Shown piece after piece: positions 47,409 through 58,804 of a DNA stretch of 64,000 nucleotides. Made by a program: the position numbers and the translations under genes. The stretch is from Chrysoperla carnea (lineage: Eukaryota > Arthropoda > Insecta > Neuroptera > Chrysopidae): the NCBI RefSeq assembly GCF_905475395.1, contig NC_058339.1, forward strand, positions 12,408,001 to 12,472,000. Reading direction: 5' to 3'. A model generated the notes under the pieces. It did no database searches. It saw only the letters and a list, made by a program, of their open reading frames with translations, and had not been told where the DNA came from. Positions within the stretch are counted from its first letter, which is position 1. Every line of letters starts with the position of its first letter.

Positions 47409-48525
47409 ATATCCTCCAAAACCATAAACCTATTAAGAATAAGTATATTATATAGATTTTATAGAAGTGTACATTATACAACATTTCTAACTGCTATAAC
47501 CGATGAACGTTTGAATGCAATGCACATTTTCTTATTATAAATTAATAGAAATCAAAAGCAATCCGTTTATGGTAATCTATTTGAAATAATAACATTGATT
47601 TTATGTACCATTTGAAATAAAATGTATCTTTAGTTCCGTAAATTAGAAATCTACATAATATGACTGTACATAACACTTAAACACATTAATTAATTTAAGG
47701 TCTTAGTTCAATATATTCTAACACATGTGTTCATAATACTCGTAATGGAGCAGTTTGACATATTAATTTTCCAAGGATGGTTTCGAATTCAATTATAAGG
47801 TACTTTCAAACAAAACTATTTTTTCCTAATTTCCTGAGTAAAAATTCCTTGAAAACTTTGTTAATCAAAAAAATGTATTTATAAAGTTTTCTTGAAATCC
47901 CTTGTATTATTCAGTCCTTGCATATCTCTTTAAACTAATAGTTTTTCAGACAAGAACAATATTTTATTACGATATTTTTTTACATTTTCTATTCAACTTA
48001 AATTTTGTCTCATGAGTACAAAATAATAACGATGAAATGGTGAAATAAATATTCATGGATTGCAGATAATTTGGCAACATATTACATCTTAAGTTACTTA
48101 AGGCATAAACATAATAATTTTATAGGTAAGAACAATACAATACCTATGAGTTAGTTAGAACAAATTAAACTGACAAACATGGAGACTACTAAACTAGATA
48201 GATATATTCCAAATGGGATTCATAATGTAATCATAAATAACTTATTTCATTCTATGATTACCATAATCAATATTGAGGAATAACTAGAATAATCTCTTAG
48301 CAGTAATAGGCTGTTACTAATATCATAGTTAAGATAATAAACTAAACCACTAGGTTACATCATACATATGTGTACCAATGCAGCAGTATTGAAATGTATT
48401 GTATATGATATTTAGTTAGATTACATGAATAAGATTGTCTTCTATTTATATGTAATTATATTATTTGATTTGGTTCATTATCAATCTGTCTAAATCATTC
48501 CCGTTTATGCTATACATTTACTTTA
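47409..48525. other. AT-rich intergenic sequence
   Basis: 47409-47513 is the flank shared with 48829-48921. The remainder has no recognised feature. Confidence 0.4.
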
Positions 48526-49000
48526 AACTAAGTAACGGTGCCATATAATATCGATTTGAACATGTGAAATTATCGATTTTAATTATTTGGAAAATTCATC
48601 TATATATTTTAATTTATGGTTCAAAATGATAGGCATAGATGGAGCAGTGAAATGTTAGCTTAAGTTTAATTTTTTTTTTATATTTTTTATAAATTATAGC
48701 TCATGTGTCATTCTGATGTATGAGCTGTATTATTGTACAGTTTTATTCAAATCCATTCGGTTGTTTTTGCGTGAAAGCGTAACAAACACACAAACATCCT
48801 TACTTTCACATTTAAAATAATATATCCTCTAAAACCATAAACCTACTAAGAATAAGTATATTGTATAGATTCTATAGAAGTGTACATTATAAAACATTTC
48901 TAACTGCTATAACCGATGAACTAAGTAACAGTATCCTATAATATCGATTTGAACATGTGAAATTATCGATTTTAATGATTTGGAAAATTCATGTATATAT
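48526..49000 (+). repeat. Duplicated family E tail between direct repeats
   Basis: 48608-48921 repeats 47198-47513 (family E tail plus flank). It is bracketed by two copies of an 80-bp sequence, 48526-48606 and 48917-49000, both containing 'ataatatcgatttgaacatg' and 'tgaaattatcgatttt'. The geometry suggests insertion or conversion followed by local tandem duplication. Confidence 0.75.
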
Positions 49001-49640
49001 ATAAAAATGAAAGCTGACTGATCGATCAAGGCACAGCTGAAACAGCTTGGTCTGGAAGCCTGAAATTTTGTGTGTATTTCTTAAATAACGTAAGTAACGC
49101 CCTAAGAAGGGATTTTTGGTTTCTAGTAAGTTACAATGCAGAGTTTCTGAGATATCGCAATGTTTGGATGGATTTTGGTCCGTATCTCAAAAACTATTCG
49201 ACCAGTCCACAAATAAACCCGATTTTTGTACTTTTTGGGTAAAAATGACCTTATATACTGACTTTTATCGAAATTGGCTTTACATTTTTTTCAATTTTTT
49301 GCAATTTTTTTAAGGGGTAACCCCTTTAAAAAAATCGAGAAAAACGCAAAAAAAAAAAATTTGTTCTGGAATTTGATGAAACACGGTGGATAGGGTAATT
49401 TTGAGCCAAAAAGTATAAAAATCAGGTTAATTTAATGATTAGATGCAGAGTTTCTGAGATATCGCAATATTTGGATCGATTTTGGTCTGTATCTCCAAAA
49501 CTATTCGACCAGTCAACAAATATTTTTTCCGGACCCGATTTTCGTACTTTTTGGGTAAAATTACCTTATATACTGAGTTTTATTGAAATTGGAGAACAAC
49601 ATTTTTTTTCGATTTTTTGCAACTTTTTTAAGGGGTTACC
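49001..49640 (+). repeat. Family C tandem array, two monomers, with its head
   Basis: The head at about 49003-49120 reads 'tgaaagctgactgatcgatc' and 'gccctaagaagggattttt', like the start of a repeat class widespread in insects. Two monomers follow, 'atgcagagtttctgagatat' at 49137 and 49443, period 306 bases. The 65- and 73-codon frames here come from the repeat. Confidence 0.85.
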
Positions 49641-50748
49641 TTGTCTTGCATTTTAGTATTACTGGGACGATGACATTTACATTAGTATAATTTTATTACA
49701 ACAGAACAATATATTCATATTATAACATAACCTCGGTAGAGACTTTACCAAAAATATGATGTATGTTTCATATGATGCAAGTTCAATTACCGGTTCTATT
49801 TGAATTGATAAGAGATGCAATTTCCGGTATAATAGTTCGTGGGTTTCATTATACATTCATCGTTACAGTGTAACAGTCTATGTGTTGTGATGTATTAGAA
49901 ATATTATTATAATTCTTGGGAAATTTACTTTTGTTTATGTATAAACATTACGATAATTTCTATCTAAAAGATTACATTGATAACATTTAAGTTTTCTGCA
50001 TTATGACTTATCTTTCAATTTTATTTCATAAACATATAAATGATTTCAATCATTGGCTGATATTGATAAAAATATGTGATTAGAATGTTTTGTTCGTAGC
50101 ATCAATAATTTTAAGCGTCACAAACTGGGAACTAAACTTAGTATACCTTGGATATATATTACATATATACATGGTGTAAAAAGTAAACAAGTCAAATAAA
50201 AGTTTTAGAGTAAAATATGACCAAAATCTTGATTCTTGATTTCGATAAGCTTTAAAAACATTTTGAATTTCGATTAGCTTTTAACACAATTTTAACAAAT
50301 ACACACCTTAGTAGGTAAAAACATAATCAAAAAAGAAACACGACATAAACTTTTTTTTGTTACAGTATATTTTTTTTTACATCTTTGCGTTTTACAATAC
50401 ATAAGAGAAAAAAAATATGGTTAAAAATGGATTGTGAATTAGGCTATATAAATTTTATGTACTTTAAGACATGTACAAAAATTGGTTTCTCTTCATCTCA
50501 AATAAAACAATCCGTGTGAGATATAACCTTAGGAAGCCAGGCCAATAATATTACGATTTAGTTAATCAATATATTAATTTATAAATTGTATATGTCAACG
50601 TAAGATTGAACATTTCCGTCAGTTTATTAACGGGTTACAAAAAAACACTCCAACTAGCTAACATAACACCTTTTAACGAAAATCAACTCACTAGAATGTT
50701 AAGTTGGTCTGAGTCAAGTTAGCACGGGTTGACGGGGATTTTTGACCG
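49641..50748. other. Spacer with a small family A end fragment
   Basis: 50089-50180 is the outer 90 bases of family A in reverse orientation ('tcacaaactgggaactaaac', 'atatatacatggtgtaaaa'). Otherwise AT-rich and unremarkable. Confidence 0.5.
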
Positions 50749-50991
50749 TTTTTATACCTTCTCATATATGTAATATTTATCAAGTATCAAGTTTAATTCC
50801 AAGTTTGTTACGTATCTGTCTTTCAACACGATAACTCTAAAAAGGGATATGAAGCCGAATTTTTATAGCGTGCTCAGGACGTAAAAAGTGAGGTTGAGTT
50901 CGTATATGAGCAACATAGCTCAATTGGGTCTTGGGGTCGCTGGATTCACCTTGATGATATAAATGTTAGAGATATAAAAAAAGTTTAAATG
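50749..50991 (+). mobile_element. Family A 5' half, forward
   Basis: From 'tttttataccttctcatata' to 'gttagagatataaaaaaag'. It lacks the 3' part and the microsatellite is reduced. It ends 25 bases before a reverse family A copy, making an inverted pair. Confidence 0.8.
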
Positions 50992-51015
50992 TAATGATTG
51001 TTCGGTTTAAATAAA

Positions 51016-51595
51016 AAACAAGTGAAAACAAACAATTGACTGACTTAATTGTTGAAATACCATGCATAGTCAGTGTTGATTTCTTTATCACATTACATAT
51101 ACAAACATGTGACACATACATAACTGATAATCAAGTATAGTACAAATTATAAAATTTCCGCCTAATTGGCGCCTTCACGGGTAAACAGTGATGTTTACGA
51201 AAACATGTTTCAAACAAAAGTTGTTTAACTTTTGATAAGGAACATTTTTTATATTTAAACTTTTGTTCTATCTCTAACGGTTTACAAGATGGGTCCTACG
51301 GACCCAAGACCCAATTGACCTATGATGCTCATTTACGAACTTGACCTCACTTTTTACGTCCTGTAAAAATTGAGTACAGTGAGTACGCTGTAAAAATTTC
51401 AGCTCGATATCTTTTTTCGTTTTTGAGTTATCGTGTCCACAGACGGACGGACGGCCTTACAACCGGAAATGGATTAATTAGGTGATTTTATGAACACCTA
51501 TGACAAAATTTTTTTCCTAGCATCATTATTTTTAAGCGTTACAAACTTGGAACTAAACTTAATATACTATGTATATTTCATATATACATGGTATA
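51016..51595 (-). mobile_element. Family A element, complete, reverse
   Basis: AAACAAGTG start, stem-loop, 'taccatgcata', all internal landmarks, reduced 'gacggacggacgg' run, and 'atatacatggtataacaaa' end. Close to the 58 kb copy in sequence. It contains a small internal duplication ('ctgtaaaaattgagtacagt' near 51361). Confidence 0.88.
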
Positions 51596-51770
51596 ACAAA
51601 TAATAGATAGGGAGTTGCAAATTTGCTTCAACTAGTAGTAAAACAATCTGAAAAACTGAAAAAATTCTAGAAAATACCAAATAAATGGTCACCATATATA
51701 TGTTGGTTTTTTAAACTCTAATTTATAAAAAAATAATGCAAACACTGACATTCAAAACTTTTTATACAGG

Positions 51771-51815
51771 GTATTTCAACAAGTAATTCAGTCAAATGTT
51801 TGTTTTCACTTGTTT
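51771..51815 (+). mobile_element. Family A 3' end fragment
   Basis: Only the terminal stem-loop region remains: 'gggtatttcaacaagtaatt' through 'ttttcacttgttt'. Confidence 0.65.
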
Positions 51816-52491
51816 CGAGGATGAATTTACGAAGTTGGTTTACAATTTGACGGATATTTCAATTTAACGGTGGCATATATAAATATAAAATGTAAACATT
51901 TACACATCACATACACATAAACACACATACACATTCTCCTGAAATTTTTGAAAAATCAAAATTTTTGTTTCGATTTTCGTAATGAAAACAATAACTATCT
52001 ATCCGCAAGCTAATAAAACAACATATCTACCTACCTAATATTTTTTATAGATTATCAATATAACATAATATTCTTTGATAGTATTATTTTGGTCAAGAAC
52101 ACGCACATTTTCTCAAATTTTATTATTTTCCTATTTTATGTCTATAATTTTATTTTATTAATGTGGTTAGGATACATTTTTTTTCTTGGTTTTAGTATTC
52201 CGCAGCGATTTATATTAAAACACAATAAATCATAAAAATGATCACCAAACAGTACTGTATTTGGATGTTTTCATTTTCATTTAGTCCAACACCAAAATGT
52301 ATATAAGTTCTAAAGTAATACAACCTGACACTAGTCTCGAGGGGAATCGCATTTCGCCAAAGATAAATTTAGAATGATGATGAAAATTTAGAAATGGAAG
52401 AATGGTGGATATTGAATCATACCTTACGAAAATTCCAACGCTCATTATGATTCCAGTACCGAAATTCAGGGACAGAACTCAAGCCCGGGAA
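51816..52491. other. AT-rich intergenic sequence
   Basis: Nothing recognised; composition becomes less AT-rich from about 52300 as the transposon relic is approached. Confidence 0.4.
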
Positions 52492-52874
52492 AGAATTGAT
52501 ACAGACATTGCACTTTTATATTAGGAAGAAATCTCTTACTGGAGAAATGTTTTAAAACGAGTTGTGGTCGCAATAAAATGTTAAGACACCCAAGAAATTA
52601 CACTCAAAAATTCGGTTCACAATAGATGATTCTAGAATTGATCGGTTAGTTTCATCCATTTCTTGCTGAGTATATTATTAGATTTGGGAATAAACGGTAG
52701 CGGAAGCACAAGTTACTTATCAAAAACAATTTGCGATTAGTTCATCAAGCTCCTGGGGAAAAAGTCCAGGACTATATTGTCGAAAAAATCTGGATAACCA
52801 AATACAACTCGATGATTGTAAACCCTTCTTCTGAGATTTATCATGTCGATCAGCTGTCATTCATGATGAAATGA
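52492..52874 (+). pseudogene. Fossil transposon coding fragments
   Basis: Two short frames resemble transposon proteins. 52492-52583 reads RIDTDIALLY, stop, EEISYWRNVLKRVV; the YWRNVLxRVV string is typical of hAT-derived zinc-finger MYM-type-1-like proteins. 52716-52874 reads LRLVHQAPGEKVQDYIVEKI, then ITKYN, which resembles the 'PGE.v.dYi' region of retrotransposon gag proteins. Stops and frame changes between them show decay. The two pieces may come from different elements; neither is long enough for a firm family call. Confidence 0.45.
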
Positions 52875-53832
52875 AGATGCAATTTCCTTCAATTTGTCGA
52901 AAATCCAGACAGCCTAAAATCTCGATAATGCTATTTTGTCAACATATAAATCACTTAGCATCAACATCAGGAACATTGGGAACATTCCTGAGGCACATTG
53001 AGGGCTAAAAGAAAGAATCAAAGAAATCAACTTTGCTGGTTAAAAGCCTTGCGTGGATTATTCTTTAATTTCGTTGGAAAACACACAGCAGAAATTTGTT
53101 TTACAGCTTCTTGAATATCAACGCATCCTGATTCCAATTATCCGTGGAAAAGCTTAATATATATCGATATACTGAGGTGATATTCTATTCCGTGTACTTC
53201 TCTTAAATTTGAGCAATCTCAATATGCTGACTATGAAATTTATTAGCCTCAACAGGCAAGATTTGGATTGCCCATGTATTGAAAATTCAATGGCTTATGA
53301 TGATTTGAATTTTAATTCAAATAAACTTCCTAGTAAAATCAGCTCTGATTTGATTTCACTGACACTGTTTTATTTTAACATTATATTATTCTTGATCTAT
53401 ATACTATCAAAGAAATTTTCTTTCGAGAAAACTTCTTAATATTCCACATATTAGAATACAAATTTTCCTGTCTTATTAATTAAAATTGTGTTCGTAATAT
53501 TGGTGTGTATGTATTATATGTGGTTGTACAATATATATAAAATTAAGTTTTCCAATTTTCATAGCAAAATTTTATAAACATGAAATCTTACATAAGAGAA
53601 TCTGTTTAAAAACTTGTTGCATCGTTATAACATGTTGATAAAAGCAAATTATACGGTTCATTTTATTCTGTTTAAGTTTTAGCATAAACCTTCTATATAT
53701 TACAACATAGAACGTAAAAATACATACATAATGTATTATAAACAATATTCTGAAACAAACGAGAACTAGGTCAATCCGACAATAATTATAGTTTACAGAA
53801 TATTTAATAGAACATGTACTTAAATACAGAAC
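52875..53832. other. Spacer, partly transposon-derived
   Basis: Up to about 53440 the composition resembles the transposon relic, but no similarity could be named; a 76-codon frame at 53209-53439 is unassigned. Beyond that AT-rich. Confidence 0.35.
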
Positions 53833-54090
53833 GTATTCATCAAATATCGTATTGGTTTATATCTCTGAGATAACTACTTCATTTGCTGAATCATGTATAT
53901 TTGAAGAGAGAAAGATTTCGAAAGTTTGCGATACCGCCACATAGGAAAACAACACAGGTATAAAGGTATTCATAAAATATCGCATTTGTTTGGATCTCTG
54001 AGATAACTATTTCATCTGATGAATTTTATATTTGAAGAGAGAAAGATTTCGAAAGCTTGTGAATCCGCTACGTAGAAAAAACAACACAGG
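53833..54090 (+). repeat. Tandem duplication, 133-bp period
   Basis: Two units starting 'gtattcatcaaatatcg' (53833) and 'gtattcataaaatatcg' (53966). Both contain 'tctctgagataactayttca' and 'tttgaagagagaaagatttc' and end 'aaaacaacacagg'. About 85-90% alike by eye, so a fairly old local duplication. Confidence 0.85.
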
Positions 54091-54114
54091 AGAGGAAGTG
54101 CATGATGAGATGTT

Positions 54115-54440
54115 ATAATCGACCGAGTTTTGTACTTTTTGGGTCAAAATTACCTTATATACTGAGTTTCATCAAAATTGGAGATAACAAAATTTTGTGA
54201 TTTTTTGCAATTTTTTTAAGTACCCTTTGAAAAAATCGAGAAATAAGAAAAAAAATTGTGTTTAGGAATTTGATGAAACTCAGTGGATGGGGTAATTTTG
54301 ATCCAAAATATACAAAAATCAGGTTAGTTTAATGATTGGATGTCGAGTTTCTGAGATATTGCAATATTTGGATCGATTTAAGTCCGTATCTCAGAAACTA
54401 TTCGACCATTCAACAAATGCAATTTTTTTAAGGGGTAAAA
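54115..54440 (+). repeat. Family C monomer
   Basis: Forward orientation. 'tttttgggtcaaaattacct', 'gatgaaactcagtgg', 'gagtttctgagatattgcaa' and 'aactattcgaccattcaaca' match the 49 kb array. It directly follows the 133-bp tandem duplication. Confidence 0.8.
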
Positions 54441-56601
54441 AAATTAATGAATTTTGCAATGTGCATCCTGTACTATTCAAAATTTGAAGTTTATAAAATG
54501 ATTTAAAAACTTTTTTCTTAGCTAAACGATTAAAATTCCTTTTTTTATTTAAAACAAAATAGGAAAGATATACAAATTTTTCTTTGTTGATTCTTGAAGT
54601 ATGAAAACATATTGTTCAAGTATAGTGAAAAAGAATAAAGTGATGAACATTTTTAAAAGAAAAAACTTTTTGCAAAGCACACTTACAACAAGTTTTTCGT
54701 AAAGTTTAGACAGTGTGTAATTTTTGTTTTTTAAAAGTACGTACACTTCTTATACCATCTTGAAATGAAGGAGAAAAATGAAAGCATTTGTCGATATTAA
54801 ATTATTTGTAAGTGCTATGAAAATAATTATATTTGCATTCGCATGATTGGGCTAATAGAACACTACTAGCTTGAGCCGTACGAAATAGTAGCGCGGTATC
54901 CGTGTTTTTATGGTTTAATTTTAGAAGCGAAACACGATTTTTCAAAGCAACTGAATGAAAAAAAGTCCAAATGTAACAATTCTTTGAAAAAAATTTTATT
55001 AAGTTTGTGTTGGAAACCATCAGAAAAGTACATGGTTGAAAAGTGCAGTTTCATTGGTCGAAAATTCTTTATACGTGACATATTTGAAAATAAAAAGACA
55101 GTGTTTTTACATTTCATCTTGTTTCTCCTTTCCAGTACGTTTTGTTTTTAGTATAAAGACCTCGATTTATCATTTTATTTTAAAAGTATTTTTCACTTTA
55201 ACGGTTGTCAGAAAATAAACAATTTCAAGTTCTGATTATTTCGCTACATTAAACTCAACCGGTTTATTGTTAATACTTTTTCTTTCTTTAAAATAATTAT
55301 AAACGAAATGATTTTTAGACGAAATATAAGATAAAATCAATTTCTTACACCAAATAAATTTCAATCTAAAAAAGAATAAATTCCGAAGAATAAAATTAAT
55401 AAAAAAAGTATAATATCAATTTTACGCAAAATTTATAAATCTTACTGTTTTTATAAATATAAAATCTATTTGAGGTAAACAATAATATAGACGTCTTCAT
55501 TACTACATAATGCTCTGTTTTTGTACCCGAATTAATTTTAAATCCATTCTGGTGCCTAGTTGTTTGTATTTGTAAAATTAATAGCAGTATAGTTTATAGA
55601 GTAATTTTATACTGTTTTTTGTCTAAGAAAAATGTACCTAATATCGAATCTTCTACCAAATTTAAACAGATAAGATTTGAGATAATCAGGAAACTTTGAA
55701 CAAAAAGAATCTTAGATGAGAATGTTGATTTTGCGACCTTAAGAACAAGTTGACTGGATCAAGGCACTAATTTCTACGCATATCTGCAAGCTCAGCCCTT
55801 TGACGATCCTTCAATTTTTGAATTATGGACCCTACTGTCATTTAATATTAGTCATATGAGATAGTATTACTTTATTCGTTATGTATACAAGTGTTACACT
55901 GAAATAAATGTCTGTGTGTTTGAGTTTTTACGTACAAATAAAGTTATTCTAAGTCTGATATGTGTCTAGTACTAATATTATTTCTGCATGTTTACAAAAT
56001 GAGACAAATATGTTTAATGAAATTATTAAATATATGGTCACAAAAGAACCGGGACAAAAATTTGAGAGACAAATATTTAAAATAAGGATTTAAAAATCTT
56101 TTTAGTGAGTATATTTATGTGATCTTGAAATGTCCATAGACATGTAAGATTTACAGACTGTACTCCAATTCTTATGGAAGCTTTCAATTTCACTTTGACT
56201 CACACGAAAGGTACTGTCTCGGCTGGTAGACTCGGTGAAAATCAACTTTAAATTATAGATTCCCGAATTCTCTATTTGGGTATTTGTTTGTTCGTCTGTC
56301 TGGAGAACGAAAACTCATGAATTTGACGGCCCAAATTTGAAACCGTCAGAGATAGAAGAAAAGTTTAAATGTGAAATTTTTATAATAAAAAAATAAACAA
56401 CTAAGATTCCATTTTCTCCAAAACTGTATGAAAATAGTTCATATTGTGGGTATCTTCGAATAGTCGTTCCATTGATGCTTATTTTATACCAAACCCACCC
56501 GACAATATTAAGGATTGAAACAATTAGCATAGTTAGTTGTTTTTATTAACAAATGTCAATTGTAATAGTTTGTTTCATCGAGTATAGCTAATATGTACTT
56601 T
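54441..56601. other. AT-rich intergenic sequence
   Basis: No gene recognised in 2.1 kb. A very diverged family A-like slice may be present at 56290-56400 ('gaaaccgtcagagatagaag'). Confidence 0.4.
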
Positions 56602-57182
56602 TAGTATAAGAGCCCGTGATAAACAATGGCTATGAAATAGTAAAGACATGCTTTTTTACAGACGATTTTCATAAAGGTAAAGAGTTCATCATAAGCTCTG
56701 GTCGATCAGGCGTTGTTTAGCACAGGTGCCTCCAATGCCTTATCAAACATGTAGGTAACAGTCAAAACATGCAATAGTCAGTCAATCTCTAGACAACACT
56801 GAGACCAGTCAGTCAGATTATGGGGATGCGAAATTGATATCGGTATTAAAGAATACTTTGACAAGCGTTAAATCAAGCATTAAACTATTTGTTAAGTCAA
56901 AGAGATAATTAAAACAATAGTCAGCCAGTCTTGGGGTAGGACTTGGATCAGTCAGTCTGGTTATAGCGATGCAAAATCGCATGTAGGTATTAAAAAAATG
57001 CAATTTTGAATTAATTGCATGTATTGCCTTATACCTACATGTCTGATAAGACACCAAAGGCTCCTGTCCTATTCGACGCTTTACCGATCAGAGCTTTAGA
57101 CTTTACATGTTTATGGAAGTGGCCTGTAAAAAACCAGCCTTTATCATTTTATAGCTATTTTTTGTCACGGGCTCTTATACTA
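56602..57182. mobile_element. 581-bp nested foldback element
   Basis: Ends TAGTATAAGAGCCCGTGA and its inverse, TCACGGGCTCTTATACTA (18 bases, perfect). Pairing continues inward to about 56760 and 57030: 'gctctggtcgatcagg' pairs with 'ccgatcagagc' and 'caaacatgtaggta' with 'tacctacatgtctg', so the arms are about 150 bases. Between them a segment is directly repeated with a period of about 144 bases ('ccagtcagtcagattat' near 56808 and 'tcagtcagtctggttat' near 56950). The direct repeats contain CAGT strings. It is richer in G+C than the surroundings. No ORF. Confidence 0.8.
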
Positions 57183-57792
57183 TTAGCTTGGATAGTGCAT
57201 ATATACAAAACGTTGGTAAATAAACTTGGTTAGTCAACTCTCAAAGGTACGTCAGAACTATATTATTAACACAATCCTACTAACGTATGAGTACTTAGTT
57301 TTGAAGCGCTACGTAGCGCTACTTTAACGTAGGTACCTACTCCATATAATATATACATTGTTATTTGAACGTTGTGTTCAGTTTCTATGTACATGTGAAC
57401 GAATGCTTTCATCCATTTAACAAGATAAAGTAACATATACACATTCAACACTTAAAACTCTGTATCTACACTTAACCCATTCACTTGTCTCTTTCTCTCA
57501 CTCTTACTTTTTTTCTAAACTTAAAAAAAAAAAAAACAACAAATGAAAACAAACAATTGACTGAGTTAATTGATGAAATACCTTGTGTAGAAAATGTTTA
57601 ATGTCAGTGATTGCATTATTTTTAATAAATTAGAAAAGTTCAAAGAAAACTAACACTATTACCGTTCTCTTCAGTTGGGATTTGTATTAATTTCTGATCT
57701 TAATAAATCCTTGGTATCAGAGAAAATATATGAAGCAAGAAAACCAATAATTAATTTTCTAGAATAATAAACCCGTGTGGAAATATAAACGG
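57183..57792. other. Spacer with a family A end fragment
   Basis: 57536-57590 matches the reverse family A stem-loop end ('aaacaattgactgagttaat', 'gatgaaataccttgtg'). The rest is AT-rich with a poly-A tract near 57522-57536. Confidence 0.45.
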
Positions 57793-58048
57793 TTTTTATA
57801 CCATGTATACATGAAATATCTATTCAGGTATACTAATTTTAATCCCAAATTTTTAACGCTTAAAATATTGATGATTACAACAAAATTTTGTTATGGGTGT
57901 TAATAAAATCGTCCGTCAATCTGGCCGCCCGTCAACACGATAACTCAGAAATGAAAAGAGATATCATGTAAATTTTTAGAGGATAGGACGTAAAAAGTGA
58001 GTTTGACTTCATAAAGGAGCAACATAGTTCAACAGAATCTTCGATCTT
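57793..58048 (+). mobile_element. Family A 5' half, forward
   Basis: 'tttttataccatgtatacat' to 'aacatagttcaac'. It has internal deletions and no microsatellite. Confidence 0.75.
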
Positions 58049-58233
58049 CGATGTCAAACCGAAATTTCCATTTCAACGCCATGTTGTGAATTTTTTTATT
58101 TTTTTTTTGCTGATGTCCAGACGTTTGCGATATCTTTACTAATTTACAATTTTTCTATTTTTTTTTGTTTGAGGTCAGGGAGTGAAATTGTGTCAACCAG
58201 GTGCCGTGTTTTATTAACCCCTACTTCACTTCA

Positions 58234-58804
58234 TTTTTATACCATGCATATATGAAATATACATAGTATATTAAGTTTAGTCCCAAGTTTGTAACGCTTA
58301 AAAATAATGATGCTAGGAAAAAAATTTTGTCATAGGTGTTCATAAAATCACCTAATTAGTCCATTTCCGGTTGTCCGTCCGACCGTCCGTCCGTCTGTGG
58401 ACACGATAACTCAAAAACGAAAAAAGATATCGAGCTGAAATTTTTACAGCGTACTCAGGACGTAAAAAGTGAGGTCAAGTTCGTAAATGAACATCATGGG
58501 TCAATTGGGTCTTGGGTCCGTAGGACCCATCTTGTAAACCGTTAGAGATAGAACAAACGTTTAAGTATAAAAAATATTCCTTATCAAAAATTAAACAACT
58601 TTTGTTTGAAACATTTTTTCGTAAACATCACTGTTTACCCGTGAGGGCGCCAATTAGGCGGAAATTTTATAATATGTACTATACTTGATTATCAGTTATG
58701 TATGTGTCACATGTTTGTATGTGTAATGTGATAAAGAAATCAACACTGACTATGCATGGTATTTCAACAATTAACTCAGTCAATTGTTTGTTTTCACTTG
58801 TTTG
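58234..58804 (+). mobile_element. Family A (HINE-like) element, best full copy
   Basis: About 571 bp. Features in order: T-rich 5' end; subterminal repeat TACCATGCATA (58240-58250); 'gtttgtaacgctta'; (GTCC/GACC)n tetranucleotide run (58374-58398); 'tctgtggacacgataactca'; 'aaaccgttagagatagaac'; 'catcactgtttacccgtgag'; inverted subterminal repeat TATGCATGGTA (58751-58761); 3' stem-loop AACAATT/AATTGTT with a 9-base loop (58766-58788); end 'gttttcacttgttt'. Subterminal inverted repeats, a central microsatellite and a 3' hairpin are the hallmarks of Helentron-associated (HINE/DINE-1-like) elements. No ORF. Confidence 0.85.

Noticed and set aside
54441-56601. Search for tRNA, rRNA or other structured RNA genes here and across the window
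   Set aside because: No sequence with a TPsiC-like GGTTCGAATCC box paired to a plausible cloverleaf, and no rRNA motif, could be found by eye.
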